Assembly: GCA_021772705.1 (NCBI GenBank)
Contig: JAJFLN010000729.1
Location: forward strand, 1 to 35,846
Direction: 5' to 3'
DNA: 35,846 bases
Source: Candidatus Cloacimonadota bacterium
GTDB lineage: Bacteria > Muiribacteriota > UBA6191 > JACPRK01
Part shown: piece by piece, positions 1 through 8,308 of the stretch
Layout: each line of letters begins with the position of its first letter
Numbering within the stretch: position 1 is the first letter of the stretch
The notes under the pieces: model-generated
Databases searched by the model: none
What the model saw: the letters and a program-made list of their open reading frames with translations, nothing else
Told to the model about the DNA's origin: nothing
Translations under genes and position numbers: made by a program

Positions 1-111
1 GCCTTGATAGCCGAGGATTGGGAAAAGCTGCGCGAACTGGCCAAGGCCAAAACGCCGAAGCAAGCGCCTGTGGGCCCCTCGACAAGCTCGGGGCGAACGG
101 ATCCGGAATAG
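1..111 (+). CDS. C-terminal end of an unidentified protein (partial)
   Basis: Frame 1 is open from the first base to a TAG at 109-111. The first 20 or so codons (ALIAEDWEKLRELAKAKTPK) look like a normal hydrophilic helix. The last residues, STSSGRTDPE, are encoded by a dispersed intergenic repeat (TCGACAAGCTCGGGGCGAAC type), which also supplies the stop codon. I do not recognise the family. The original C terminus may have been longer and been replaced by the repeat. Confidence 0.4.
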   Translation, partial: ALIAEDWEKLRELAKAKTPKQAPVGPSTSSGRTDPE

Positions 112-141
112 GCCAGGGGACCCCCTACGGGACATGCACCC
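90..141 (+). repeat. 52-bp dispersed repeat, left copy (inverted relative to 35735-35786)
   Basis: By direct comparison, 90-141 is a perfect 52-bp reverse complement of 35735-35786. It contains the small palindrome AGGGGACCCCCT. The repeat ends exactly where recognisable brxL sequence begins, so it marks a rearrangement boundary. It directly follows a TCGACAAGCTCGGGG element of a type common in environmental genomes. Confidence 0.9.
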
Positions 142-474
142 GGGCAGAGGGGGCTCGTCTGCCAGTATGACGTCGTCTGTTTCGACGAGATCTCGGGAGT
201 CTCTTTCGATTCCAAGGACGGCGTGAACATCATGAAGGGCTACATGGAGTCTGGCGAGTTCAGCCGAGGCAAGGAAAGCATCCGAGCCCAAGGCGGCATC
301 GTGATGGTGGGCAACTTCGAGGTGGACGTTCAGCAACAGCAGCGGATCGGCCATCTCCTGAGTCCCCTGCCGCCGGAGATGAGGAACGATACGGCGTTCC
401 ACGATCGGATCCACGCCTTCGCCCCGGGCTGGGACTTCCCGAAGCTCAACCCCGGTGAGCATCTGACGGACCAC
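142..474 (+). pseudogene. brxL: brxL fragment (BREX Lon-like AAA+ protein)
   Basis: The frame reads QYDVVCFDEISGVSFD, then VNIMKGYMESGEFSRGKESI, then GHLLSPLPPEMRNDTAF and APGWDFPKLNP. I recognise these as the central AAA+ core of BrxL, including the Walker B segment VVCFDE. BrxL acts in type 1 BREX phage defence. Only about 110 residues remain. The N-terminal part is cut off by the 52-bp repeat, and the C-terminal part is replaced from LTDH onward by a PHP-ATPase. There is no start codon in frame between 112 and the GTG at 223, which is an internal brxL codon. No other BREX gene is visible in the window. Confidence 0.8.
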
Positions 475-3111
475 AACACCGGCGAGTGGATCGACCGAGT
501 TAAGGCTGCCCTGGACGAGATGGCGAGCAATCCCCCTGAGGGCTACAGGCCACTGTACCTGTTCCCCGGCGTGGAGATTTCGGTCCACGGGGGGATTCAC
601 CTGCTTGCGCTCTTTGGTGTCGAATCCTCGACCTCGGATGTCGACTCACTTCTTGGCGACATTGGATTTCCGAAAGATCGGAAGGGAACCTCTGGCGGGG
701 TTACCCGAGATACTTTTCAAGTAGTGGCTTGGAAAATTCATGAGGCTGGGGGTTTGGCACTTCCAGCCCATGTCGACCGACGCAACGGGCTGTTCGAACG
801 AGTACCGCAAGCGGAGCAAGAGATCGAGGCTGCCGGATCGTTCCGACACGGCGGACCAACGCTTGGGGATGCAGTTTCGTGTGAACAGGTTTTTGCCATG
901 GAGGCGGTTTCTCAAACGTTCGACACTCCGAAGCTATATGACGAAGCGGGGCGGCCGTGGACGAGAGTACTCGGTACCGACTCGCACCACCCTGACGGTG
1001 ATTCCGGTCAGAACTTCCCAGGCAGCCGGTTCACGTGGATCAAGATGGCGAAGCCCACACTGGAGGGGCTGCGGCTTGCGCTCCTGGACGGTGAGCTGTC
1101 CGTTCGCCGATCGGCCCCAGAGAAAGCCGACCCCAACGAACACGCTCCGAAGGCAATCGAGTTCATCGAAGTCACCAACGCCAGGTATCTGGGCCGTTCC
1201 AGACCATTCGAGTTGGTATTCAATCCCTGGTTAAATGCCATCGTCGGAGGCCGCGGGACTGGAAAGTCGACCCTAGTCGAGTTCCTCAGACTCGCGTTGA
1301 GGCGGGGCAGCGAGATTCCGCCGGAGCTGAAGAACGACTTCGAGCGATACAGCTCGGTCACGCTACAGAGTGGTAAGCCAGGTTTGCTGACTAGCGAGTC
1401 AGCCCTCAAGGTGGTTTATCGAAAGGACGGGGCCCGCTTCCTGCTGCAGTGGAGTCCGGCGGGTGATGTCGAGTCCATACAGGAGTGGGTCGACGGAAGT
1501 TGGGTAGCGGCAGAAGGAGAGATTTCCCAGCGGTTTCCGGTCCGGATCTACAGCCAAAAACAGATCTACCACCTCGCGGGCGATCCGCGGGCCTTGTTGA
1601 AAGTCGTCGATGATGCCGAAGAAGTCGGTCATCGAGCCTGGCATGAACAGTGGTCCGAAGCGGAAGGCAGGTTCCTGAGCCTTCGCTCCAAGGTCCGGGA
1701 GCTGCAAGCTGGGATCCTGGAGGAACCACGTCTTCGGGGGGAGCTCGATGACGTGAAGAGGAAACTCGAAGTCTTCGAGAAGAGCGGCCACGCTCAGATA
1801 CTGAAGGAGTACCAGAAGCGACGCCGACAGCTTCAAGAACTGGAGTCCTGGGAAGATAGCTGGACCGAAGGGGGGGGACGGCTGAGAGCTGCCATTGCGG
1901 AACTGGCGCCGAGTTCTCTCGACGAATCGGTGATCGACACAACTGTTGAAACCGATACCAAGCTGAAGGAGCTTTGCCGCACTACAGAAAGGTCCATTGC
2001 TCAGGTCAGCAAGGAGGTCGAGGAGCTGGCGAAACGGCTGGACCTGACTGTCGTCGAGTGGCGTAACCAGCGAGATGACTCGGACTGGAAGAAGGCCGTC
2101 GACCAGTCTGTCCAGGCCTATACGGATCTGCAATCCACTCTTGAGCAGCAGGAAGCCGGAAGTCCGTCGGCCTACGGTGACCTGGTTCAACAGCGACAGA
2201 CCATCGAGCAGAGGCTGAAGGAGCTGGCAAATCGCCGGGAGGAAGTCACACGACTTAGACAGCAAGCTGATGAGTGCTTGCAGCGACTGCTCGAGCTGCG
2301 CCGGGAAAGGACAGAGTCTCGCCGCCGGTTCCTCGAGAGTGTCTTGAAACAGAACAAATACGTTCAGATCCAGCTCGCTGAGTACGGAGACAAGGACTCA
2401 GTGGAACGAGAGATTCGCGAGCTATTGCGACGGGAGGGCGGAGGTTTCGAGAAGGACATAGGGCAACCCGATGGCGAGGGCTTGCTCGGAGGGATCTACT
2501 CTGCCGGAGATGATCCGGCAGAGGTCGAACAGGGGATCGCGGAGTTCAAGAAGACTCTCTCGAACATCGCGGCCGGTTCCCACGACCTCGCAACGCTGGC
2601 GGACCGGCGGTTCGCCGGGGTGGTGCAGAAGCTTCAGCCGGAGGAGCTCGACCGTATGGAGCTCTGGTTCCCGGAGGATTCCCTGCGAGTTCGCTATAGC
2701 TCGACCACGGGGACCGGGAGGTTCCGACCCATTGACGAGGGTTCACCCGGCCAGAAGACGGCGGCGCTCTTAGCCTTTCTCCTGAGCTACGGGGAAGAAC
2801 CACTGATCCTGGATCAGCCCGAGGACGATCTGGACAATCACCTCATCTATGAGCTCATCGTAGGGCAGTTGAGGGAGGTAAAGTTGGGCCGTCAGGTTCT
2901 GGTCGTGACCCATAATCCGAACATCGTGGTTAACGGTGATGCGGAACTCGTCGTGGCTCTAAAGTCCCAGGGAACCCAGACGGTGCAGGCCTGTACCGGC
3001 AGCCTTCAGGAGGATCGAGTGCGGGCGACAATCTGCGATACGATGGAAGGTGGCCGTGACGCATTCGAGAAGCGTTACCGAAGAATCTTTCTGGGAGGTC
3101 GCCGTGCTTGA
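223..3111 (+). CDS. BrxL::TrlF-type chimera: PHP phosphoesterase-like domain plus ABC/SMC-type ATPase
   Basis: This is one continuous 962-codon frame. Residues 1-84 are BrxL, and from about residue 82 (TDHN) it is a PHP-ATPase resembling the TrlF family. The remaining PHP motifs are FPGVE (114-118), a His-x-Asp at 183-185 and TDSHH (252-256). The ATPase has Walker A GGRGTGKS (342-349), a long coiled coil (about 470-790), a signature-like GSPGQKTAA near 840, Walker B LILDQPEDD (861-869) and the H-loop VTHN (895-898). PHP domains normally start with an HxH strand upstream of TDHN. That part is missing here and is replaced by BrxL, so phosphoesterase activity is doubtful. The only usable start is an internal brxL GTG. 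The next gene overlaps by 8 bp, so the two were probably an operon in a defence island. An assembly chimera cannot be excluded. Confidence 0.8.
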   Translation: MNIMKGYMESGEFSRGKESIRAQGGIVMVGNFEVDVQQQQRIGHLLSPLPPEMRNDTAFHDRIHAFAPGWDFPKLNPGEHLTDHNTGEWIDRVKAALDEMASNPPEGYRPLYLFPGVEISVHGGIHLLALFGVESSTSDVDSLLGDIGFPKDRKGTSGGVTRDTFQVVAWKIHEAGGLALPAHVDRRNGLFERVPQAEQEIEAAGSFRHGGPTLGDAVSCEQVFAMEAVSQTFDTPKLYDEAGRPWTRVLGTDSHHPDGDSGQNFPGSRFTWIKMAKPTLEGLRLALLDGELSVRRSAPEKADPNEHAPKAIEFIEVTNARYLGRSRPFELVFNPWLNAIVGGRGTGKSTLVEFLRLALRRGSEIPPELKNDFERYSSVTLQSGKPGLLTSESALKVVYRKDGARFLLQWSPAGDVESIQEWVDGSWVAAEGEISQRFPVRIYSQKQIYHLAGDPRALLKVVDDAEEVGHRAWHEQWSEAEGRFLSLRSKVRELQAGILEEPRLRGELDDVKRKLEVFEKSGHAQILKEYQKRRRQLQELESWEDSWTEGGGRLRAAIAELAPSSLDESVIDTTVETDTKLKELCRTTERSIAQVSKEVEELAKRLDLTVVEWRNQRDDSDWKKAVDQSVQAYTDLQSTLEQQEAGSPSAYGDLVQQRQTIEQRLKELANRREEVTRLRQQADECLQRLLELRRERTESRRRFLESVLKQNKYVQIQLAEYGDKDSVEREIRELLRREGGGFEKDIGQPDGEGLLGGIYSAGDDPAEVEQGIAEFKKTLSNIAAGSHDLATLADRRFAGVVQKLQPEELDRMELWFPEDSLRVRYSSTTGTGRFRPIDEGSPGQKTAALLAFLLSYGEEPLILDQPEDDLDNHLIYELIVGQLREVKLGRQVLVVTHNPNIVVNGDAELVVALKSQGTQTVQACTGSLQEDRVRATICDTMEGGRDAFEKRYRRIFLGGRRA

Positions 3112-3790
3112 CACGCCCGAGGAGCTTCTCGCCAAGATCCGTCTTGGCGAGGACACGTCCCTGGAGCTGAAGTCGGTTCAGTTCCGAGGGGACAGGGTCT
3201 CGGCTCCCAAGCGGGAGGCCCTCGCCGACGAGATCGCTGCCATCGCTAACACTCACGATGGTGCCCTCGTCCTCGGTGTGGACGATAAATCTCGTGAGAT
3301 TCTGGGTGTTCCCGTCGAGCGCCTGGAGGCTCTGGAGCGATACGTCTTCGAGATCTGCAGCGACAGCATCCGGCCCTCGGTTCAGTTCCGGTCGTTTCGG
3401 ATGGAGCTACCCGACGGAACGGGAAGGAGCAGAGCCGTCTTGCGTCTGGAGATTCCACGCAGCCTCTTCGTTCACGAGAGCCCGGGAGGTTACTATCAGC
3501 AACAAGGAAGCTCTGCCAGGAAGATGTCTCCCGAAGTTCTCGCCCGATTGTTCCAGCAGCGGAGTCAGGCGCGGTTGATCCGATTCGATTCCTGCTGCGG
3601 AGGTCTCTGTCGATCCGGCCGACCCTGTGTAGGGGAAAGCTCAGGCAGGCTGTTTCGCCTCAGCGAGTGGAACAGCGGATGGCGCCCGGAGTCCTCTGGG
3701 GCGGCTACCTGGCCCGCTGCCGGTTCCGTCAGTCCCGCCAGTAGGAGCTCGACACAGGGTTTCTGTGTCCGAGTTCAACATCTCCGGTGA
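3104..3790 (+). pseudogene. Schlafen/AlbA_2-domain DNA-binding protein, 3'-truncated
   Basis: I place the start at GTG 3104, five bases after GGGAGG and overlapping the end of the upstream ATPase by 8 bp, rather than at 3050 inside that gene. The product begins LDTPEELLAKIRLGEDTSLE and continues through ANTHDGALVLGVDD, IPRSLFVHESPGGYY and LARLFQQRSQARLIRFD. This is the AlbA_2 (Schlafen-type) domain found in ATP-binding or HTH regulators that often occur in defence islands. Family-like sequence stops at RLIRFD (about 3592). The rest, to the stop at 3790, is low-complexity Arg/Ser-rich sequence of no recognisable family, so the C-terminal half has been lost. A small hairpin (GACACAG/CTGTGTC, 3751-3769) lies in this tail. 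Confidence 0.65.
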
Positions 3791-3879
3791 TGGCCGGTAG
3801 AGAGCGACTGGCCCCGAGGCAGTTCGGGTTGAACGTGACGAGGCTTTGCGGTGCTACGCTCCCGTGACACGGCTCCGTT

Positions 3880-4866
3880 ATGAAGGTCAAGTTCATCCTG
3901 CCGGCGCTGACCGAGGCCAAGAGCCCTTTCTGACGTTCCATCAAGTACTCCCTCTTCCCGCCCCTCGGCCTGGCAACCCTGGCCGCCTACCTGTCATCGG
4001 ACGACGAGGCGATTTTGGTGGACGAGCACGTCGAGGAGGTCGACACCGACAACGAGCCGGAGCTGGTCATTATCCAGGTCTACATCACTAACGCCTATCG
4101 GGCCTACGGATACGCGGACCACTATCGCGCCAGGGGCTGCACCGTCGCCCTGGGAGGCCTACACGTCACGAGCCAGCCCGAGGAGGCCCGAGGGCACGCC
4201 GACTCGATCTTCCTGGGTCCCGCCGAACACACCTTCCCGGCTTTCCTCGAGGACCTGCGGCGCGGCAGACCCAAGCCCGTCTACGTCTCCAGGACGCGGA
4301 CTCTGAAGGGTCTCCCCCAGGTTCGCCGCGATCTGATCCGGCGAGAGCTGTACCTGGTCCCCAACTCCATCACCGTGTCCCGCGGCTGTCCCCACAACTG
4401 CAACTTCTGCTACAAGGATGCCTTCTTCGAAGGGGGCCGGACGTTCTACCTCCAGGAGGTGGACGCTGCGCTCGCCGAGATTGACCGCCTCCCCGGGCGA
4501 CACCTCTACTTCCTCGATGATCACCTGCTGGCCCACAGATCCTTCGCCGCAAGGCTGTTCGAAGGGATGCGAGGGATGAATCGTCTCTTCCAGGGCGCGT
4601 GGACGGTGGATGCCATCCTCGAGGGGGACCTCATAGAGAGGGCGGCGAAGGCTGGCCTTCGGAGCATCTTTATCGGCTTCGAAACACTCTCCAGGGATGG
4701 GCTGAGGATGAGCAACAAGGGTCAGAACCTCGATCGGGACTACCAGGCCGTGATCAGGCGCCTCGACGGCCTCGGGATCTCGATCAACGGGAGCTTCGTC
4801 TTCGGCTTCGACGGTGAGGACGAAGACGTCTTCCCTCGCACCGTTTCTTGGCCAGCTTCAGGAACT
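3880..4866 (+). pseudogene. B12-binding radical SAM protein, nonsense codon and 3' truncation
   Basis: From ATG 3880 the frame reads MKVKFILPALTEAKSPF, then TGA at 3931-3933, then RSIKYSLFPPLGLATLAAYL, which is the normal N-terminal cobalamin-binding fold of this family. Trp is expected at the TGA codon, so TGG to TGA is the simplest lesion. Downstream is GGLHVTS of the B12-binding domain and the radical SAM cluster motif CPHNCNFC (Cys170, 174 and 177), followed by YFLDDHLL and FIGFETLS. These proteins are [4Fe-4S]/SAM enzymes that act on a range of substrates. Recognisable sequence fades at about 4850, and the open frame then runs antisense through the next gene. ORF tracks show it only from 4015 because of the stop. 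Confidence 0.75.
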
Positions 4867-4953
4867 ACAAGCAACACCTTCTCGACGTCGACTCACTGCT
4901 ACGCATCCAGGAGAGGACGAAGGATCGGGGAGCTCGATAGCCGGGGGGACACC

Positions 4954-6189
4954 TTACCAGCCGCCGGAGGCGCCGCCGCCACCGAAGCTGCCGCCGCCGG
5001 ACAGGCCGCCGCTGAAGCCGCCGCCCGAGAAGCCTCCTCCTCCGCTGCTCCAGGACGATCCGCTTCTCCCTCCCTGGATGTGCAAGAATCCGTAGACACC
5101 GGGACCGTAGAGCCAGGACCAGGGGTTGGCATGTCCGTACTGAGACTTCAGGAAGAACCAGACCATGGCCGCTGCCAGGGCCGCGTTGACCAGAAACAGC
5201 AGCACCTGCGTGCCCAGCGGAGCCCGCTGCTTCTTCGACTCGATCCAGATCATCAGGCCGAGCAGAACGGCCAGGACGAGGGTCATCACGGTCTTCGCGG
5301 CCGGGAGGAACATGGAGGCCGTCGCCGCCCCGACGGACATCAGCAGACCGATGTCGACTGGCTGGACCTCGAGGGTGGTCCCGTCGTTCGTCCCGACGGA
5401 ATCTCGTAGCCGGGAAGCCAGCCCCAGCACGGCTGCGCCGTTCACCAGTGCATGAACATGGAGGTCCTCGCCGATCAGGTACCGGGCGAGCAAGACCGAG
5501 AGGCCCATCGCGAGCGGGAAGGCTGCCGCGGCCGGGAAACGGCAGAACAGGGCCGAACCCAGCCCCAGGACGAGGAAGTAGATCACCAGCGGATAGACCC
5601 CCTGCCGCCGGCTCGCCAGGGGAGGTAGGCCGACCGCTTCGCCTTCGGCTGCCTTCATCAACTTCCGGAACCCTTCCCGGATGCCGCCGGCGATGTCCCC
5701 TTCCCGGAACCGAGGAGCCATCACCCGTCCGATGATGTCGCCAGCCAGCCCGTCCGGAACGGCTCCCTCCAGTCCGTATCCCACCTCGATCCGGATCTTC
5801 CGATCGTCCAGGGCCACGACCATCAGCAGTCCGTCGTCCCGATCCGCCGTGCCGAGGGCCCAGCTCTCGGCCGTCCGGAGCGAGAACGCCTCGATCGATT
5901 CCCCGTCCAGGCTGGGGATGATCAGCAGGACGAAGGTGTGGCCCGTATCGGACTGATACTGCTCGAGCATCGAATCGAGGCGGGCTGCCTCGGATGGTAT
6001 CAGGACTCCGGTCCGATCGTTGATCCGCCCCTTCAACTGCGGGACCGACGGCTCCGACGCTCGGGCGGAAGTCGCGCCGGCCAGGGCCAGGACCAACGTC
6101 AGAAGCGCCGCCAGCAGCAACGTCCCGCTTGCGGGGACAGCTGCCCACGAAAGCCTCCGCCAAACCGGAACGCGAATCAATTCAGACAT
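4954..6189 (-). CDS. TPM-domain membrane protein with Gly/Ser-rich tail
   Basis: This is a 411-residue protein with an N-terminal signal peptide (hydrophobic run 19-40, likely cleavage after SARA). A TPM (TPM_phosphatase/YgcG-like) domain covers about residues 50-190 (LKGRINDRTGVLI, GYGLEGAVPDGLAGDII). Several hydrophobic membrane segments follow, and the last 40 residues are almost all Gly and Ser with Trp/Phe (SSWSSGGGGFSGGG). That tail is typical of YgcG-like proteins. The TPM domain faces the periplasm; its biochemical role is unsettled. The start ATG 6189 overlaps the upstream TPM gene by 8 bp and has GAGGTGG in front, so the two are translationally coupled. The usual partner lemA is not seen. 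Confidence 0.85.
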   Translation of the reverse strand: MSELIRVPVWRRLSWAAVPASGTLLLAALLTLVLALAGATSARASEPSVPQLKGRINDRTGVLIPSEAARLDSMLEQYQSDTGHTFVLLIIPSLDGESIEAFSLRTAESWALGTADRDDGLLMVVALDDRKIRIEVGYGLEGAVPDGLAGDIIGRVMAPRFREGDIAGGIREGFRKLMKAAEGEAVGLPPLASRRQGVYPLVIYFLVLGLGSALFCRFPAAAAFPLAMGLSVLLARYLIGEDLHVHALVNGAAVLGLASRLRDSVGTNDGTTLEVQPVDIGLLMSVGAATASMFLPAAKTVMTLVLAVLLGLMIWIESKKQRAPLGTQVLLFLVNAALAAAMVWFFLKSQYGHANPWSWLYGPGVYGFLHIQGGRSGSSWSSGGGGFSGGGFSGGLSGGGSFGGGGASGGW

Positions 6190-6802
6190 GGACCACCTCG
6201 TCGGGGAGCTCGTTCACGTCGTCCTCCCGTCGAGGGAATGCGGCACCCAGCTCCTGGCCCAGCTCGTCGATCACCTGGCAGATCGCATCGGTTCCGCGTC
6301 CTGCCTGGATGCCCGCCGTGATGCGGTCGACCTTGCCTCTCCAACCGTCGATGCCGACCCGTTCGTGGATGCCTCGGTCGCCCAGGATGACCACCTGCCG
6401 CTCCAGGCACGAGATCAGGATCAGCACGCCCGAACGTTCCCGGGTCTCCGAGACTCCCTGCTCCATGAACTGAAGCGACGCCTGCCGCTCGGCGGCCCGC
6501 CGCTGTACTGGTATCGGCACGAAGGCGGCGCAGACCGGGGGATGAGCGCTGACGGACCAGAACATCCAGACCAGAGGGATCTGGCCGACCAGTATCCAGG
6601 CCGCGTCAAGCCAGGGCAGGAACTGGTAGGCCAGCAAGGCCAGCACGACTGTGGCCGTTCCGGCGGCCAGGGCGCGCCATCCGGCGTAGCTGTCGCTCGA
6701 CCCGGCGACGACGGCGACGATCTCGCCGGCGGTCTTCTCCTCGGCGGCCTTCACCGCCTGCTGGATTCGCGTCAGATCGTCGTCACCGAAGATGGGCTTC
6801 AC
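6182..6802 (-). CDS. TPM-domain protein, second (short) type
   Basis: The product begins KPIFGDDDLTRIQQAVKAAE and continues EKTAGEIVAVV, the N-terminal pattern of the cytosolic-facing TPM protein that usually pairs with a YgcG-like one. Two hydrophobic segments follow (ALAAGTATVVLALLAYQFL and AAWILVGQIPLVWMF). The C-terminal part has RSGVLILISCLERQVVILGD and ends in an acidic tail. I chose GTG 6802 because homology-like sequence begins there; a TTG at 6838 is possible, and neither has a strong ribosome binding site. It overlaps the downstream TPM gene by 8 bp, and the two products probably act together in the envelope. Confidence 0.75.
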   Translation of the reverse strand: MKPIFGDDDLTRIQQAVKAAEEKTAGEIVAVVAGSSDSYAGWRALAAGTATVVLALLAYQFLPWLDAAWILVGQIPLVWMFWSVSAHPPVCAAFVPIPVQRRAAERQASLQFMEQGVSETRERSGVLILISCLERQVVILGDRGIHERVGIDGWRGKVDRITAGIQAGRGTDAICQVIDELGQELGAAFPRREDDVNELPDEVVHV

Positions 6803-6942
6803 ACCACATGGGTACAACAGGGCTGACGGGGGGAACAAGGGTGGGGAACCGGTGGGCGTGCACCACCGCCTTCCACCGGCTTCGGCGGAAGGCCCGCTGG
6901 GCCTTCAGGACCGCAGGGACCCGGTCCTTCGCCAGGCGCGAC

Positions 6943-8034
6943 TCAGGGGATCAGCACTCCATCCAGATCGGGATTTGAGCCGTCGAGCTTCCAGATCCAG
7001 GCATCGAGGAAGTAGTGGAGGATCTGCGGCAAGGAGAGGACAGCCACGATGAGGGCCGTCGATTCATCCGTGATCTCTGGCAGCGTCCATGACGTGAGGC
7101 CCGGAAGGTACTCTCCCCAGACCATGGCATCCCAGAGGGTCTCCTCGAAGAAGGCCAGCAAGAATATGGGGACGAAGAAAGGAACCCACGTTGTTGCCGA
7201 GAACACTCGTACCAGAAGGGTCTCTTGCACGCCCACTGGCTCGTGGCCCCGCCACTTGTGCCGGCCGCAGTGAAGTATCAAGATCAGGAACGGGATTCCG
7301 TGGAACAGGTTCAGGAAGGCTGCCGAGATGAGAGGGTGCTCGAACCACCAGATCCCCACGAGCCACGTGAACCAGTGACCGGCCATCACCAGGTTCTTGG
7401 CCGGGTTGAACCAGTGGCTCGTTCGATACACGTAGATCTGACGCGCGATGTAGGCCAGCGCCGTGGCTCCGTAGATCGCAACGATGTCGCCCTCCAGGGC
7501 CGGGTCGATCTGAAAGATGAACTTCTCACCGGCGTTGAACCAGTCGAACATCCTCGTCGGTGATGCGTGCCACCACAGAACCGGTCCCAGGGCCCCTGCC
7601 CAGACAGCCCACTTGTCGAGGTGATAGTCGACGGAACTCGTTTCGTTCCCACGAATGCGGTACAGGGACACGAAGCCGTAGTTCTGCTTGATGAAGTGGA
7701 AGATCGCAATGTAGGCGAGGAGGGTCCAGAAGAGTGAGGCCGATACCAGGTGCAGCCGGTAGGAGAGATAGACGCAGACCGGGATCGGCAGCAGGTAGAG
7801 CCAGGGACGGCGGTGGAATTCCCCGGGATCGAAGTAGGTCCTGTAGACCGTGGCCCAGACGTGAGCGACATCGAATGCAATGATCACTCCGATGAATGCC
7901 CACAGCGGAATGGCATGTTCGGAGGGAATGGAGAGACTGCCGAGGGAGAGAACAGCCAGACCGATCGGGACCAGGAACATGGCCAGGTCCGTGCGCCTGG
8001 AGAGTATCCATAACCGGGAATGTCGATCCGTCAT
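6943..8034 (-). CDS. multi-pass inner-membrane protein of unknown function
   Basis: This is a 363-residue protein with about eight or nine hydrophobic segments and short loops. Histidines sit in or beside the membrane segments: FHFIKQNYGF, GHWFTW, LHCGRHKWRGH and LHYFLDAWIWK near the C terminus. Clusters of this type are seen in membrane metalloenzymes such as the Brp/Blh beta-carotene dioxygenases and fatty-acid desaturases, but I cannot assign it to either family. A Tyr-rich stretch (TVYRTYF) follows the second membrane segment. The start ATG 8034 is preceded by GGGGCTGG. It lies 140 bp upstream of the TPM pair on the same strand and may be a separate unit. Confidence 0.7.
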   Translation of the reverse strand: MTDRHSRLWILSRRTDLAMFLVPIGLAVLSLGSLSIPSEHAIPLWAFIGVIIAFDVAHVWATVYRTYFDPGEFHRRPWLYLLPIPVCVYLSYRLHLVSASLFWTLLAYIAIFHFIKQNYGFVSLYRIRGNETSSVDYHLDKWAVWAGALGPVLWWHASPTRMFDWFNAGEKFIFQIDPALEGDIVAIYGATALAYIARQIYVYRTSHWFNPAKNLVMAGHWFTWLVGIWWFEHPLISAAFLNLFHGIPFLILILHCGRHKWRGHEPVGVQETLLVRVFSATTWVPFFVPIFLLAFFEETLWDAMVWGEYLPGLTSWTLPEITDESTALIVAVLSLPQILHYFLDAWIWKLDGSNPDLDGVLIP

Positions 8035-8107
8035 TCAGTCCAGCCCCTCATCGAACCGGGCGAGCCTCCATCCGACTCCAGCTCGTTTCCGTCCGGAAAC
8101 TCCCAAT

Positions 8108-8228
8108 CCGTTCGGCCCGAGCCTGTCGAGGGCCAGTGTTGGAGCGGCAGAGACCCCTCTCCTGAGCTTGCCGAAGGGGCAGGCGATATGGCCGCCTGCT
8201 CCGCTCATCCCCTTCGGCGTGGCTCAGG
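8108..8228. repeat. cluster of dispersed RPEPVEG-type palindromic repeat units
   Basis: The spacer 8035-8544 holds no gene. At 8108-8133 the sequence CCGTTCGGCCCGAGCCTGTC is a reverse-complement relative of the element at about 76-100. At 8161-8179 (CCTGAGCTTGCCGAAGGGG) and 8209-8228 (CCCCTTCGGCGTGGCTCAGG) there is an imperfect inverted pair. A GCAGGCG/CGCCTGC stem (8179-8199) sits between them. Translated, such elements give VRPEPVEG-like peptides that recur in many environmental genomes. They are non-coding here. Confidence 0.7.
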
Positions 8229-8308
8229 ACATGCTTCGACAGATGGCTACAAAGAAACAGCTGCCGTCTAATCGGGTGCCTGTCCCGCAAGGGGCAGCCA
8301 AAGGTGAG

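Noticed and set aside
3880-3960. Selenocysteine at the in-frame TGA
   Set aside because: The family has Trp there, no SECIS-like hairpin was obvious, and the gene is damaged elsewhere.
4865-6163. 432-codon minus-strand frame overlapping the TPM gene
   Set aside because: Arg/Gly/Pro-rich shadow of the real TPM frame (4954-6189).
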